Positions 55,752-64,000 of a stretch of DNA of 64,000 nucleotides are shown here, piece by piece. The stretch lies in contig CANMLX010000014.1 in assembly GCA_947498845.1 (NCBI GenBank), positions 1 through 64,000 on the forward strand. The letters are read 5' to 3'. How positions within the stretch are numbered: the first letter of the stretch is position 1; each line of letters starts with the position of its first letter. The notes under the pieces were generated by a model. It saw only the letters and a program-made list of their open reading frames with translations. It made no database searches and was not told the DNA's origin. The position numbers were made by a program, and so were the translations under genes. This stretch comes from an uncultured Flavobacteriaceae bacterium. GTDB taxonomy: Bacteria > Bacteroidota > Bacteroidia > Flavobacteriales > Flavobacteriaceae.

Positions 55752-55958
55752 TTAATTAGAATGTTGCGGTTCGTTACATTCACTAAATTGGTCTGGTGTT
55801 TTACCACAAAAACCACATGACTCACCACTTTTATTTAACATAGGGTTTTGACTAGCACAAGTCCCTGCAAATTTACCATCTTTTTTTGCCCATATTTTTA
55901 TGGCAATTCCTGCTATACCAAGACCTAATAATGCTAATGTTATAAAAAAAAGCTTCAT
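55752..55958 (-). CDS. Small cysteine-rich membrane protein of unknown function
   Basis: This 68-residue protein starts at ATG 55958; an in-frame TTG six codons upstream is less likely. A membrane helix or uncleaved signal occupies residues 2-20 (KLFFITLALLGLGIAGIAIKI). The outside part has four cysteines, in GTCASQNP and GESCGFCGKTPDQFSEC, the CGFCG pair resembling a thioredoxin-like or metal-binding knuckle. Similar small proteins are common in flavobacteria without known role. It lies just 3 bp before the glycosyltransferase gene on the same strand, so it probably leads that three-gene unit. Confidence 0.7.
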   Translation of the reverse strand: MKLFFITLALLGLGIAGIAIKIWAKKDGKFAGTCASQNPMLNKSGESCGFCGKTPDQFSECNEPQHSN

Positions 55959-56125
55959 GCGAATAATTTTTAGCAAAGATACAATTTTTAGAGTAGCTGA
56001 TTATAAAATAGTCCCAGTTATTAAATGGTATTTGTTTTAGTTTCTAGGTGACCTCATAAATCTTTATGTGTCTTATTATTAACCCTTTAATAATAAGGGT
56101 ACTAACCATTAAAAACATTTATATT

Positions 56126-56812
56126 ATGAAAAAATTATTTGCCGAATTTTTTGGAACATTTTGGCTCGTTTTTGGAGGTTGTGGTAGTGCTATTTTTGCT
56201 GCTGCTTTTCCAGAACTAGGTATTGGTTTTACAGGAGTATCTCTAGCATTTGGTTTAACAGTTTTAACCATGGCTTATGCTGTTGGGCATATTTCTGGAG
56301 GACATTTTAATCCTGCAGTAACATTAGGGCTTTGGGCCGGAGGTAAATTTGAAACCAAAGAGATCATTAGCTATATTATAGCTCAATTAATTGGAGCTAT
56401 TGCTGCTGCTGGATTATTGTATGTTATTGTATCTGGAAAATCAGATTTCACAACCATAGGAGGGTTTGCAGCAAATGGATATGGTGAGTTATCTCCAGGT
56501 GGCTACAGTATGGTATCTGTTTTAATAACAGAATTCCTGTTAACTCTATTTTTTCTTTTAATCATTTTAGGAAGTACAAACGTAAGAGCCCCTAAAGGTT
56601 TTGCCCCTATTGCTATTGGCTTAGGCTTAACTTTAATACATTTAATAAGTATACCTATCTCTAATACTTCTGTAAACCCAGCGAGATCAACAAGTCAAGC
56701 ATTATTTGCCAATGGAGCGTTTATTGGTCAATTATGGCTGTTCTGGATAGCTCCAATTGCAGGAGCTATAGTCGCAGGTATTATCCATAAAACTTTTTTT
56801 GATAAAGAATAA
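56126..56812 (+). CDS. aqpZ: Aquaporin Z
   Basis: This inner-membrane water channel has 228 residues from ATG 56126; an earlier in-frame ATG (56066) would add 20 residues with no family match. Six membrane helices are seen. The two NPA boxes are [11 protein letters not shown] (62-64) and [14 protein letters not shown], with the Arg of the selectivity filter after the second. [13 protein letters not shown] matches AqpZ rather than glycerol facilitators, which have an Asp after the second NPA. The last base of its stop codon is the first base of a MITE-like element. Confidence 0.95.
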   Translation: MKKLFAEFFGTFWLVFGGCGSAIFAAAFPELGIGFTGVSLAFGLTVLTMAYAVGHISGGHFNPAVTLGLWAGGKFETKEIISYIIAQLIGAIAAAGLLYVIVSGKSDFTTIGGFAANGYGELSPGGYSMVSVLITEFLLTLFFLLIILGSTNVRAPKGFAPIAIGLGLTLIHLISIPISNTSVNPARSTSQALFANGAFIGQLWLFWIAPIAGAIVAGIIHKTFFDKE

Positions 56813-56973
56813 TACCAATTCCCAAATGAATTTACTGAGTTAAAAAGTGCCTTTTGAAATTCTATTTCAACATAAAAAAGAACCGTAGCTACAGCTATGC
56901 TTATTTTTTCTGTATCATATAATTCCAAAATTCATCATTTTACTTTACAGTAAATTCATTTAAGAATTGGTAT
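56812..56973. mobile_element. MITE-like element, subfamily A, copy 2 (162 bp)
   Basis: Reverse complement of the copy at 29576-29738 with few differences. Ends are ATACCAATTCCCAAATGAAT and, from the right, ATACCAATTCTTAAATGAAT. Its first base is the last base of the aqpZ stop codon, so insertion may have set the present end of that gene. Confidence 0.88.
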
Positions 56974-57014
56974 AAAAAAACCTGTCCAACTAGGTTTTTA
57001 ATTAATAGCGATGA

Positions 57015-57046
57015 AAAAGCCTTTTTCTTAAACGAAAAAGGCTTTT
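57015..57046. terminator. Bidirectional rho-independent terminator
   Basis: A perfect 13-bp stem AAAAGCCTTTTTC/GAAAAAGGCTTTT has a 6-base loop and A/T tracts at both sides. It lies between aqpZ (plus) and the anti-sigma gene (minus) and can serve both. Confidence 0.88.
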
Positions 57047-57077
57047 CTTATTAATATAAATAATTTGTTGTTAACTA

Positions 57078-57884
57078 TTATTGTATACTAATCTCGGCTA
57101 CAGTATTTTCTGTGGACGCAACAGTATTGCCTCCTTTTGGCTCTATGGTTATGTTTAATCTACTTGCGTTTTCAGTAAATGGTATTCTTTTTAACTGTCT
57201 ATCTGTTTCTGTTAAAATACCTAGACTTACCATTTTACCTTGCAAATCTGCCCATATTTGGTAACATTGCTCTTCTGGCAATTTAGGTAATGATACAACA
57301 TCAATCATAGACGTTTTATCTTTAGGGTTGATATAAGCAACTGTCTTTAAGTTTCTGGCACGTTCATTTCCTTTAATAATGTACTTATAAGTATTTGGAT
57401 CATTAAGTTTTATAAACTGTTCCATGATAGCATCCAATTTTTTATTGTTGGTCTCAATATCACTTCTCAAATCAAAAATCTCTTCAACAACTACTTGATT
57501 TTCCTCATTTAGTCGATTATTATAAGTATTAAGTTTTTGATTTTGATTATAAAACAAAAAGGATGTTCCTGCAAAAATTAGAGCAGCTATACTAGCCACT
57601 AGGCTAAATTTATACCATTTTTTGTATTTCTTTCCTTCGTTGATATTAATAACTGGTGTATCAATTTCCTCTAATATATTATCCAATATATTTTTAGGTG
57701 GTTCAATAGCATTACTTTTAGCAACAATTTCTAAATTGTATTGTAATGTGTTGTAGGCATTCTGGACTTCTGGGTATTTTGAAATATAAGCTTCAACCTT
57801 CTCATTTTCTATATGAGAGGTATCCCCTATTAGATATTTTTCTAAAAGGCCAGAATTTAAAAAAGTAGTTATTTTTTCATTCAT
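57078..57884 (-). CDS. RskA-like anti-sigma factor
   Basis: This 268-residue single-pass protein has a cytoplasmic part of about 95 residues with LLEKYLIGDTSHIENEKVEA and VQNAYNTLQYNLE, the zinc-free anti-sigma domain, and a membrane helix at 96-114 (FSLVASIAALIFAGTSFLFY). A coiled coil (120-165) is followed by an RskA-type C-terminal domain: KTVAYINPKDKTSMIDVVSL, EEQCYQIWADLQGKMVSLG and RLNITIEPKGGN. It would hold the sigma factor encoded 12 bp upstream until a signal causes its release. Of the window's three sigma loci, this has the clearest anti-sigma partner. Confidence 0.88.
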   Translation of the reverse strand: MNEKITTFLNSGLLEKYLIGDTSHIENEKVEAYISKYPEVQNAYNTLQYNLEIVAKSNAIEPPKNILDNILEEIDTPVININEGKKYKKWYKFSLVASIAALIFAGTSFLFYNQNQKLNTYNNRLNEENQVVVEEIFDLRSDIETNNKKLDAIMEQFIKLNDPNTYKYIIKGNERARNLKTVAYINPKDKTSMIDVVSLPKLPEEQCYQIWADLQGKMVSLGILTETDRQLKRIPFTENASRLNITIEPKGGNTVASTENTVAEISIQ

Positions 57885-57896
57885 GACTTTAAATAA

Positions 57897-58427
57897 TTAA
57901 GGATTGTAAATTTTTTTTAATTCGCGCAATCCAATTTTTAATCTTGATTTAACTGTACCTAATGGAATGTTCAACTCTTCGCTAGCTTCTTGTTGTGTCA
58001 TCCCTTCAAAAAAAAGTGCATTAATCACTATTTGGTACTTTTCATCTAGACTTGTTAAATGCTTCTTAATATCTATAACATCTTGATTTAATGCGTTAGA
58101 CGTTATTTTATATACGGAAGAATTATCAATTTGGATTTCTTTTTCTGTTTTGTTTTTTAATGATCGTACTTTATCTATGGATGTATTGTATGCTATTCTA
58201 TACAACCAAGTAAATAATTTTGCTTTTTGGGGGTCGTACTTTTTTGAATACCTCCATATCTTTACAAAAGTTTCCTGCAATACATCCTGTGCTGTATTTT
58301 CATCGTTTATTACCTTTTTTATCACGCCATAAAGTGCATCAGCATAATGCTCATAGAGTAAGGAAATAGCTTTTTTATCGCTATTTTTTAATAAACTAAC
58401 AATTTTTTTTTCTATACCCGAAATCAA
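57897..58427 (-). CDS. RNA polymerase ECF-type sigma-70 factor
   Basis: This 176-residue sigma factor has region 2 at 10-85 (LLYEHYADALYGVIKKVIND; AQDVLQETFVKIWRYSKKYD; LFTWLYRIAYNTSIDKVRS) and region 4 at 115-170 (LDEKYQIVINALFFEGMTQQ; ELNIPLGTVKSRLKIGLREL). It resembles the SigK/RskA-controlled group, in line with the RskA-like gene after it. The start is a TTG at 58427; no Met codon lies near the expected N-terminus. A TAAATTTG box stands 46 bp upstream. Confidence 0.92.
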   Translation of the reverse strand: MISGIEKKIVSLLKNSDKKAISLLYEHYADALYGVIKKVINDENTAQDVLQETFVKIWRYSKKYDPQKAKLFTWLYRIAYNTSIDKVRSLKNKTEKEIQIDNSSVYKITSNALNQDVIDIKKHLTSLDEKYQIVINALFFEGMTQQEASEELNIPLGTVKSRLKIGLRELKKIYNP

Positions 58428-58473
58428 TATAAAACAGTGTTTATTTAGTAATTAGTTATAGTTTTTCACAGGT

Positions 58474-58481
58474 CAAATTTA
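58474..58481 (-). promoter_or_regulatory. -7 box of the sigma/anti-sigma unit (TAAATTTG)
   Basis: The minus strand reads TAAATTTG, matching TAnnTTTG, 46 bp before the TTG start codon at 58427 and inside the short gap after murB. Confidence 0.5.
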
Positions 58482-58496
58482 GAAATTTCTTTTGGA

Positions 58497-59510
58497 TTAC
58501 AAGATGTTAACTTCTGCTTCTATTGAAATATTAAAAAGTCTTTTTATCGTTTTTTGAATTAATCTTGAGAGATTTAAAATATCTAATCCACTTGCGCCTC
58601 CATAATTCACTAGGACTAATGCTTGATTTTTATGAACCCCATAATCGCCAAATTGTTTCCCTTTAAATCCTGCTTTTTCAATTAACCAACCAGCAGGGAC
58701 TTTCACTTCTGTTTTTGAAACTGGGTAACTTGGAATATCACTAAAATGTTCTTGCAAATTATTAAAAACAGATTTTGGGATAATTGGATTTTTAAAAAAA
58801 CTCCCACTATTTCCAATGCGTTTAGGATCGGGTAATTTACTTTGCCTAATAGCTATTACAGTTTTTGAAATATCTTTAATAGTAGGCGATTTTATCCCTT
58901 GAGACGATAATTCGGTTTTTATTGCGCCATAATTCATCTTAAGAACATGGTTCTTTTTTGTTAATTTAAATGTAACACTTGTTATAACAAATTTTCCCTT
59001 TTCTTCTTGTTTAAAAATGGAACTTCTATAGCCGAATTTACAATCTTCTTTAAAAAACGTAGTTGCTTCTTGAGTTTTTATATTAATTGCATCACAAGAA
59101 ACAAAAGTATCTTTTAATTCTACACCATAAGCTCCAATATTTTGAATAGGTGCTGTACCTACATTTCCTGGTATTAAAGATAAGTTTTCTATCCCTCCAT
59201 AATTATTTCCTAAACACCAAAGTATAAATTCATGCCAGCTTTCTCCTGCATGCGCTTTCACTAAAACATAGTTTTCTTCCTCCTTTTCAATGGAGATCCC
59301 TTTTATGTTAATATGAATAACTAGAATATCTAAATCTTTAGTAAGAAGCATATTGCTTCCACCTCCCAATATAAGCTTATCTGGATAGTCTTTTAAAGCT
59401 AAAACGGTTTTTAAATCTTTAATACTTGAAATAGATACAAAATGTTTAGCATTAACATCAATTCCAAATGTATTATAGTGTTTTAAAGATATGTTCTGCT
59501 CTATTTGCAT
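58497..59510 (-). CDS. murB: UDP-N-acetylenolpyruvoylglucosamine reductase
   Basis: This flavoenzyme reduces UDP-GlcNAc-enolpyruvate to UDP-MurNAc in peptidoglycan precursor synthesis. It has 337 residues, the type I (E. coli-like) length. SLKHYNTFGIDVNAKHF opens the FAD domain; LGGGSNML and IENLSLIPGNVGTAPIQNIG are FAD-contact motifs; RIGNSGSFFKNP carries the catalytic Ser; the last residues EAEVNIL include the catalytic Glu. It lies 4 bp after the aminotransferase gene, probably co-transcribed. Confidence 0.95.
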   Translation of the reverse strand: MQIEQNISLKHYNTFGIDVNAKHFVSISSIKDLKTVLALKDYPDKLILGGGSNMLLTKDLDILVIHINIKGISIEKEEENYVLVKAHAGESWHEFILWCLGNNYGGIENLSLIPGNVGTAPIQNIGAYGVELKDTFVSCDAINIKTQEATTFFKEDCKFGYRSSIFKQEEKGKFVITSVTFKLTKKNHVLKMNYGAIKTELSSQGIKSPTIKDISKTVIAIRQSKLPDPKRIGNSGSFFKNPIIPKSVFNNLQEHFSDIPSYPVSKTEVKVPAGWLIEKAGFKGKQFGDYGVHKNQALVLVNYGGASGLDILNLSRLIQKTIKRLFNISIEAEVNIL

Positions 59511-59514
59511 AAGA

Positions 59515-60705
59515 TTAGTCCTTATAAACCTTGAGTGCTTCTTTTATAATATTCACAGCTTTAATTAAGCGTTCCTTGTTAAGTACGTAAGCTATCCTAA
59601 TTTGGTTTAAACCTAATCCTTCGGTAGAATAAAAACCACCTGCAGGAGCAACCATAACCGTTTCATTATCAAAATTAAAATGCTCCAATAACCATTGTGC
59701 AAAATGATCAGAATTTTTTACAGGCAACTGTGCTATGCAATAAAAAGCGCCTTTTGGTATAGCTACTTTAACACCTTTTATTTTATTTAATTCTGCTATT
59801 AATGTATCTCTTCGCTCTATATATTCGTTCTTTACATTTTCAAAATAACTTTGAGGCGTATCTAAGGCTGCTTCACTTGCAATTTGTGCATAGGTAGGCG
59901 GGCTTAAACGCGCTTGAGCAAATTTTAATACAGTTTGTACAATTGATTTATTTCGAGACACTAAACAGCCAATTCTAGCGCCACACATACTGTAACGCTT
60001 AGAAACTGAATCGATCATTATGGTATATTCATCAAGTCCTTCAAGTTCCATTATGGAATAGTGAGAATTACCATCATAGGTAAATTCACGATATACTTCA
60101 TCTGAAATTAAAAACAAATCATGTTTTTTTACCAAATTAGCTAATTGTTTTATTTCTTCTTTTGAGTATAAATAACCCGTAGGATTACCTGGATTACAAA
60201 TCATTATAGCCTTTGTTTTAGAAGTAATTAATTTTTCAAATTCTTCAATTGGTGGTAAGGCAAAATTATCTTCTATTTTGGAAACTATAGGTTTAACTCT
60301 AACACTAGAAGCAGTTGCAAAAGCAATATAATTAGCATAAAAAGGTTCGCATATTATCACCTCATCATCTGGATCCATAATGCTACTAAAAATAAATGCT
60401 ATAGCTTCACTTGCTCCAGTGGTAACAACAATATCTTTGTGTGATACCTTAATATTATGATAATCGTAATAAGCTGCTATTTTTTTTCTATAGGTATCAG
60501 AACCTTCAGAACGCGAGTATGATAAAATTTCAACATCATTTTCTTTTACAGCTTTTAAAGCAGCCTCTGGGGTTTTAATATCTGGTTGACCAATATTTAA
60601 ATAATAAATAGATTTCCCTTCTGCTTCTGCTTGTTGTGCATATGGCACAAGCTTACGAATAGGAGATTCGGGCATACTTTTCCCTTTTTGAGATATCGAC
60701 GGCAT
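59515..60705 (-). CDS. PLP-dependent class I aminotransferase (aspartate-aminotransferase type)
   Basis: This 396-residue fold-type I enzyme has YYLNIGQPDIKTPEAAL near 35, TTGASEAI (95-102) at the phosphate site, MICNPGNPTGYLYSKEE near 168, DEVYREFTYDG (202) and the PLP lysine K236 in SVSKRYSMCGARIG. The C-terminal IRIAYV holds the substrate carboxylate Arg. Subgroup features suggest aspartate or broad aromatic transamination; the exact substrate cannot be told. It leads into murB with a 4-bp gap. Its upstream gap holds two heptanucleotide arrays. Confidence 0.9.
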   Translation of the reverse strand: MPSISQKGKSMPESPIRKLVPYAQQAEAEGKSIYYLNIGQPDIKTPEAALKAVKENDVEILSYSRSEGSDTYRKKIAAYYDYHNIKVSHKDIVVTTGASEAIAFIFSSIMDPDDEVIICEPFYANYIAFATASSVRVKPIVSKIEDNFALPPIEEFEKLITSKTKAIMICNPGNPTGYLYSKEEIKQLANLVKKHDLFLISDEVYREFTYDGNSHYSIMELEGLDEYTIMIDSVSKRYSMCGARIGCLVSRNKSIVQTVLKFAQARLSPPTYAQIASEAALDTPQSYFENVKNEYIERRDTLIAELNKIKGVKVAIPKGAFYCIAQLPVKNSDHFAQWLLEHFNFDNETVMVAPAGGFYSTEGLGLNQIRIAYVLNKERLIKAVNIIKEALKVYKD

Positions 60706-60792
60706 TTAGTTAAAATTAATTTGCAAAGTTGAGAAAATTATTTTTAACTTTTTTTAAAAATAGCGCATTAAGTTTTTATTTGTGAGATCGTG

Positions 60793-60867
60793 GTTGTTTG
60801 TTGTTTGTTGTTTGTTGTTTGTTGTTTGTTGTTTGTTGTTTGTTGTTTGTTGTTTGTTGTTTGTTGT
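60793..60867. repeat. Heptanucleotide tandem array (GTTGTTT)10
   Basis: Ten perfect GTTGTTT units (60793-60862) plus five more bases. It lies about 90 bp upstream of the aminotransferase start codon, so changes in copy number could alter that promoter region. Confidence 0.95.
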
Positions 60868-60933
60868 AAAATGAAAAAATTATAAAAAGCAAACAACTCA
60901 CCTAAACTTTTAACTTTTAACTAAATTTACAAT

Positions 60934-60978
<45 letters not shown>

Positions 60979-61154
60979 AGCTATAAAAAACACAGCATAC
61001 CTTAACCTTCTAACTAAATCCATAAATCATTTTAACTATGAGAGCTACAGTATTAAACTTAGTTGTTCTATGTCTTATCCCCTACTCTCTCTTATTTCTT
61101 GATTCCAGAAATCTTGAATCTCATTAATAAAATAAACATTTAAAGATTAAATAT

Positions 61155-61186
61155 AAAAAAAGACCCAAGCCATAAAACTCGGGTCT
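61155..61186 (-). terminator. Rho-independent terminator after the DUF1573 gene
   Basis: Stem AGACCCGAG/CTTGGGTCT (minus strand, one mismatch) is followed by a T tract, 34 bp after the stop codon at 61220. Confidence 0.85.
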
Positions 61187-61219
61187 ATATATAAAATTTG
61201 TCAACATGTTTGAGAGAAA

Positions 61220-61648
61220 CTACTTTTTCTCAACAACACTTTTTGTTTGTTTGTTAAGCACGTTCGTTTTACTTGGATCTACAACAAGCCCTTTAATCTT
61301 AAGCGCAACAGTAGGTGTATCTGCATTCGAAATTACTGTTATTGTTTTTCTTATAGGGTTTACTCTATTGGTATCGTATTTCACCTCAATTTTACCATCT
61401 TTTCCTGGCATAATTGGACCTTCTGGTTTTTTAGGTATGGTACAACCACAACTAGAACTAACCTTTGATATAACTAGAGGTGCATCACCTGTGTTTGTAA
61501 ATTCAAAAACTCTAACACCATTAGATCCTTTTTCAATAGTTCCATAATCTATGGTTTCTGTTTTAAACTCAATTTTTGCTACTTTATCTTGAGCATTGAG
61601 AGAAAGACTTATTAATCCTACAAATAAAATTGTAATTAAATGTTTCAT
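61220..61648 (-). CDS. DUF1573-domain exported protein
   Basis: The 142-residue protein has a signal peptide ending SLNAQD (about residue 20) and one DUF1573 domain of the ASH/MSP-like immunoglobulin type: IDYGTIEKGSNGVRVFEFTN, DAPLVISKVSSSCGCTIPK and VISNADTPTVALKIKG. The SSCGCT cysteine pair is the family signature. These proteins are common in Bacteroidetes, periplasmic or surface-bound, with no firm function. It has its own promoter box and terminator, divergent from valS. Confidence 0.9.
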   Translation of the reverse strand: MKHLITILFVGLISLSLNAQDKVAKIEFKTETIDYGTIEKGSNGVRVFEFTNTGDAPLVISKVSSSCGCTIPKKPEGPIMPGKDGKIEVKYDTNRVNPIRKTITVISNADTPTVALKIKGLVVDPSKTNVLNKQTKSVVEKK

Positions 61649-61709
61649 CTTCTTTTTTTAGTTTGATTATTATTTTTGGTGTAAACATAGTTGTTATTTC
61701 CTTGAAATG

Positions 61710-61717
61710 CAAAAATA
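61710..61717 (-). promoter_or_regulatory. -7 box of the DUF1573 gene (TATTTTTG)
   Basis: The minus strand reads TATTTTTG, a TAnnTTTG match, 61 bp before the start codon at 61648. Confidence 0.5.
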
Positions 61718-61826
61718 ATAGACAAAATGCAATCCCCTACGTACGTTTACTACAAACTTAACTTTTTTGTAGTAATTATTAGGTTTTATCACTATGTCTC
61801 AACTTTCACAGAAAAAGAAATATATT

Positions 61827-61834
61827 TACTTTTG
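61827..61834 (+). promoter_or_regulatory. -7 box of valS (TACTTTTG)
   Basis: TACTTTTG matches TAnnTTTG, 29 bp before the valS ATG at 61864. Confidence 0.6.
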
Positions 61835-61863
61835 TACTAAAATAACAAAAACTATTCCAAAGT

Positions 61864-64000
61864 ATGCAAATTCCATCAAAATATGATGCCAATAAGGTAG
61901 AAAATAAATGGTATGCCTATTGGATGAAACACAATTATTTTCATTCAAAACCAGATGATAGAGAGCCTTATACAATTGTCATCCCTCCCCCAAATGTTAC
62001 AGGAGTTTTGCATATGGGACACATGCTAAACAACACGATTCAAGATGTTTTAATTCGTCATGCTCGTTTAAATGGAAAAAATGCATGTTGGGTACCTGGT
62101 ACAGATCATGCATCTATTGCCACCGAAGCCAAAGTTGTAGCTAAATTAAAAGAGCAAGGCATTAATAAAAACGATTTAACAAGAGACCAATTTTTAAAGC
62201 ATGCCTGGGAATGGACACACGAATATGGCGGTGTAATTTTAGAACAGCTTAAAAAGTTAGGTTGTTCTTGTGATTGGGATAGAACTAAATTTACTTTGGA
62301 TGACGATATGTCTGAAGCTGTAATTAAAGTTTTTATTGATTTATACAATAAAGGACTAATATATCGCGGTTACCGAATGGTAAATTGGGATCCTGAAGCG
62401 AAAACTACCTTATCTGACGAAGAAGTTATACATGAAGAACGTCAAGGTAATTTATACTACCTCAATTATAAAATCCTCACCCCAACCCTCTCCAGAGGAG
62501 AGGGAGTCATTGAGCATGATACTCAACACAAGAGTGAGGATCCTCCTTCTTTGGAGGGGTTAGGGGAGGAATATTTAACCATCGCTACTACTAGACCCGA
62601 AACTATTTTTGGTGATACTGCTATTTGTATTAACCCAAATGATGAGCGCTTTACACATTTAAAAGGTAAAAAAGCCATAGTCCCTATCTGTAATCGTGTG
62701 ATTCCAATTATAGAAGATGAGTATGTTGATGTTGAATTTGGTACAGGCTGTTTAAAAGTAACACCTGCGCATGATGAAAACGACAAAGTGTTGGGTGACA
62801 AGCACAACCTTGAGGTTATCGATATTTTTAACGACGATGCTTCTCTAAACAGCTATGGCTTGCATTTTGAAGGACAAGATCGTTTTGTTGTTAGAAAAGC
62901 AGTAGCAAAACAACTGGAAGAGAGCGGTGTTTTAGTAAAAACCGAAATACACACCAACAAAGTTGGCACTTCGGAAAGAACAAAAGCTGTTATAGAACCT
63001 CGATTAAGTGATCAATGGTTCTTAAAAATGGAGGAATTGGTAAAACCAGCTATAAAAGCAGTTTTAGAAGATGACGCCATAAAACTATTTCCTAAGAAAT
63101 TTGAGAACACCTATAGACATTGGATGGAAAACATTCGTGATTGGAATATTTCACGCCAGTTAATGTGGGGACAGCAAATCCCTGCGTACTATTATGGTGA
63201 TGGGAAAGACCATTTTGTGGTTGCAGAAACAATTAACAAAGCTTTAGAACTTGCTAAACAAAAAACCAATAACCAACAACTAACAACTAAAGATTTAAAA
63301 CAAGATCCCGATGCCTTAGATACATGGTTTTCGTCTTGGTTGTGGCCAATGAGTGTTTTTGATGGTATTCGTAATCCAGATAATGAAGAAATAAATTATT
63401 ATTATCCTACTAACGATTTAGTAACGGGGCCAGATATTTTATTCTTTTGGGTAGCACGTATGATTATTGCTGGCTATGAATTTAAAGATAAAAAACCATT
63501 TAATAACGTATACCTAACTGGACTTGTACGTGATAAGCAACGCCGAAAGATGAGCAAATCTCTAGGTAATTCTCCAGATGCTCTAAAATTAATTGAGGAA
63601 TACGGAGCAGACGGTGTTCGTGTTGGCCTATTATTGAGTAGTGCAGCAGGTAATGATTTACTTTTTGATGAAACTTTATGTCAACAAGGTAAAGGTTTAG
63701 GAAATAAAGTATGGAGTGCTTTTTATTTAACAACACTTTGGGAAGTTTCTAGTGAAATAGAACAACCTGAATCAAGTAAAATAGGCATTGCCTGGTACAA
63801 ATCTAAATTTCAAAAAGTATTAATAGAAATTGAAGATCATTATAGTAAATATCGCTTGTCTGATGTTATTATGTCACTCTACAAACTTATTTACGATGAT
63901 TTTTGTGGCTGGTTACTCGAAATTGTAAAGCCCGCTTATCAACAACCTATTGATGTTAAAACTTATAAATCCATTATCTCGATTTTTGAAGATAATTTAA
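61864..64000 (+). CDS. valS: Valyl-tRNA synthetase (3' end beyond the window)
   Basis: This class I synthetase charges tRNA-Val. The frame is open from ATG 61864 to the window edge (712 codons seen; full length should be about 880). The HIGH motif is HMGH (50-53) in [14 protein letters not shown]; the editing domain carries [13 protein letters not shown] and TPAHDENDK; the zinc-free [14 protein letters not shown] and KMSKS (562-566, [10 protein letters not shown]) complete the active site. Between YYLNYK and [13 protein letters not shown] about 30 residues (near 203-236) are encoded by palindromic repeats and are absent from typical ValS. The frame is intact, so the protein is probably functional with this extra loop. 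Confidence 0.95.
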   Translation, partial: MQIPSKYDANKVENKWYAYWMKHNYFHSKPDDREPYTIVIPPPNVTGVLHMGHMLNNTIQDVLIRHARLNGKNACWVPGTDHASIATEAKVVAKLKEQGINKNDLTRDQFLKHAWEWTHEYGGVILEQLKKLGCSCDWDRTKFTLDDDMSEAVIKVFIDLYNKGLIYRGYRMVNWDPEAKTTLSDEEVIHEERQGNLYYLNYKILTPTLSRGEGVIEHDTQHKSEDPPSLEGLGEEYLTIATTRPETIFGDTAICINPNDERFTHLKGKKAIVPICNRVIPIIEDEYVDVEFGTGCLKVTPAHDENDKVLGDKHNLEVIDIFNDDASLNSYGLHFEGQDRFVVRKAVAKQLEESGVLVKTEIHTNKVGTSERTKAVIEPRLSDQWFLKMEELVKPAIKAVLEDDAIKLFPKKFENTYRHWMENIRDWNISRQLMWGQQIPAYYYGDGKDHFVVAETINKALELAKQKTNNQQLTTKDLKQDPDALDTWFSSWLWPMSVFDGIRNPDNEEINYYYPTNDLVTGPDILFFWVARMIIAGYEFKDKKPFNNVYLTGLVRDKQRRKMSKSLGNSPDALKLIEEYGADGVRVGLLLSSAAGNDLLFDETLCQQGKGLGNKVWSAFYLTTLWEVSSEIEQPESSKIGIAWYKSKFQKVLIEIEDHYSKYRLSDVIMSLYKLIYDDFCGWLLEIVKPAYQQPIDVKTYKSIISIFEDNL
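62474..62572. repeat. Composite palindromic repeats inserted in frame in valS
   Basis: ATCCTCAC (62474-62481) and GTGAGGAT (62534-62541) are perfect inverted ends around CCCTCTCC-AGA-GGAGAGGG and TTGAG-CATGATA-CTCAA hairpins. A second palindrome CCTCC-TTCTTT-GGAGG with GGGTTAGGGGAGG follows to 62572. Both have the composition of intergenic repeats and differ sharply from the flanking AT-rich codons. Confidence 0.8.

Overview
The window reads as chromosomal DNA of a marine member of the Flavobacteriaceae (phylum Bacteroidetes). The composition is AT-rich. Several genes carry the Bacteroidetes -7 promoter box TAnnTTTG just upstream of their starts. The gene content includes SusC/SusD, the type IX secretion protein PorT, four proteins ending in a type IX sorting domain, the lipoprotein TamL, and a GH117-type enzyme known from red-algal galactan degradation. 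No rRNA, tRNA, CRISPR array, transposase, integrase or phage gene was recognised. ValS runs off the right edge.

Layout. 1-411: heptanucleotide repeats. 412-2856: outer-membrane barrel, anti-sigma protein and ECF sigma factor. 3096-4505: GH117-like secreted enzyme, followed by a dead DinB-like gene. 4739-6094: mpl. 6095-9187: a loose array of orphan minus-strand genes (membrane-anchored propeller-like protein, small membrane protein, DUF4259) separated by large imperfect inverted repeats, with one dead monooxygenase. 9188-17551: TPR protein, a 2059-residue alpha-2-macroglobulin and small envelope proteins. 17590-28805: queE, a beta-helix/CBM6 secreted protein, a HerA-like ATPase, a lipoprotein, cupin, hydrolase, rluF, VOC protein and a WYL regulator. 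29098-40408: housekeeping (accD, fbaA, tamL, an rRNA methyltransferase, porT-ubiE, trkA-trkH). 41337-53299: a SusC/SusD locus with a surface lipoprotein, a giant FG-GAP/vanadium-haloperoxidase-like protein and a small sorted protein. 53986-61648: two more ECF sigma factors (one with an RskA-like anti-sigma), glycosyltransferase, aqpZ, murB, aminotransferase and a DUF1573 protein. 61864 to the end: valS.

How it works together. PorT belongs to the type IX machinery that would export the GH117-like enzyme, the beta-helix/CBM6 protein, the haloperoxidase-like protein and the small sorted protein. SusC/SusD would import what such enzymes release. The susC promoter and the promoter of the small sorted protein at 41337-42212 share a 13-bp palindrome and an 8-bp TTGCGTTA element at nearly the same spacing (27 and 28 bp), which suggests one regulator for both ends of the locus.

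The most notable extra structure is repetitive. Three sequence subfamilies of 161-163 bp terminal-inverted-repeat elements (MITE-like; ends ATACC...GGTAT, core CATAGC) occur in five copies. Several palindromic repeats lie in gaps, and three of them sit in frame inside coding sequence (two in the alpha-2-macroglobulin gene, one composite in valS). Heptanucleotide arrays occur near both ends of the window. At least three genes are decayed.
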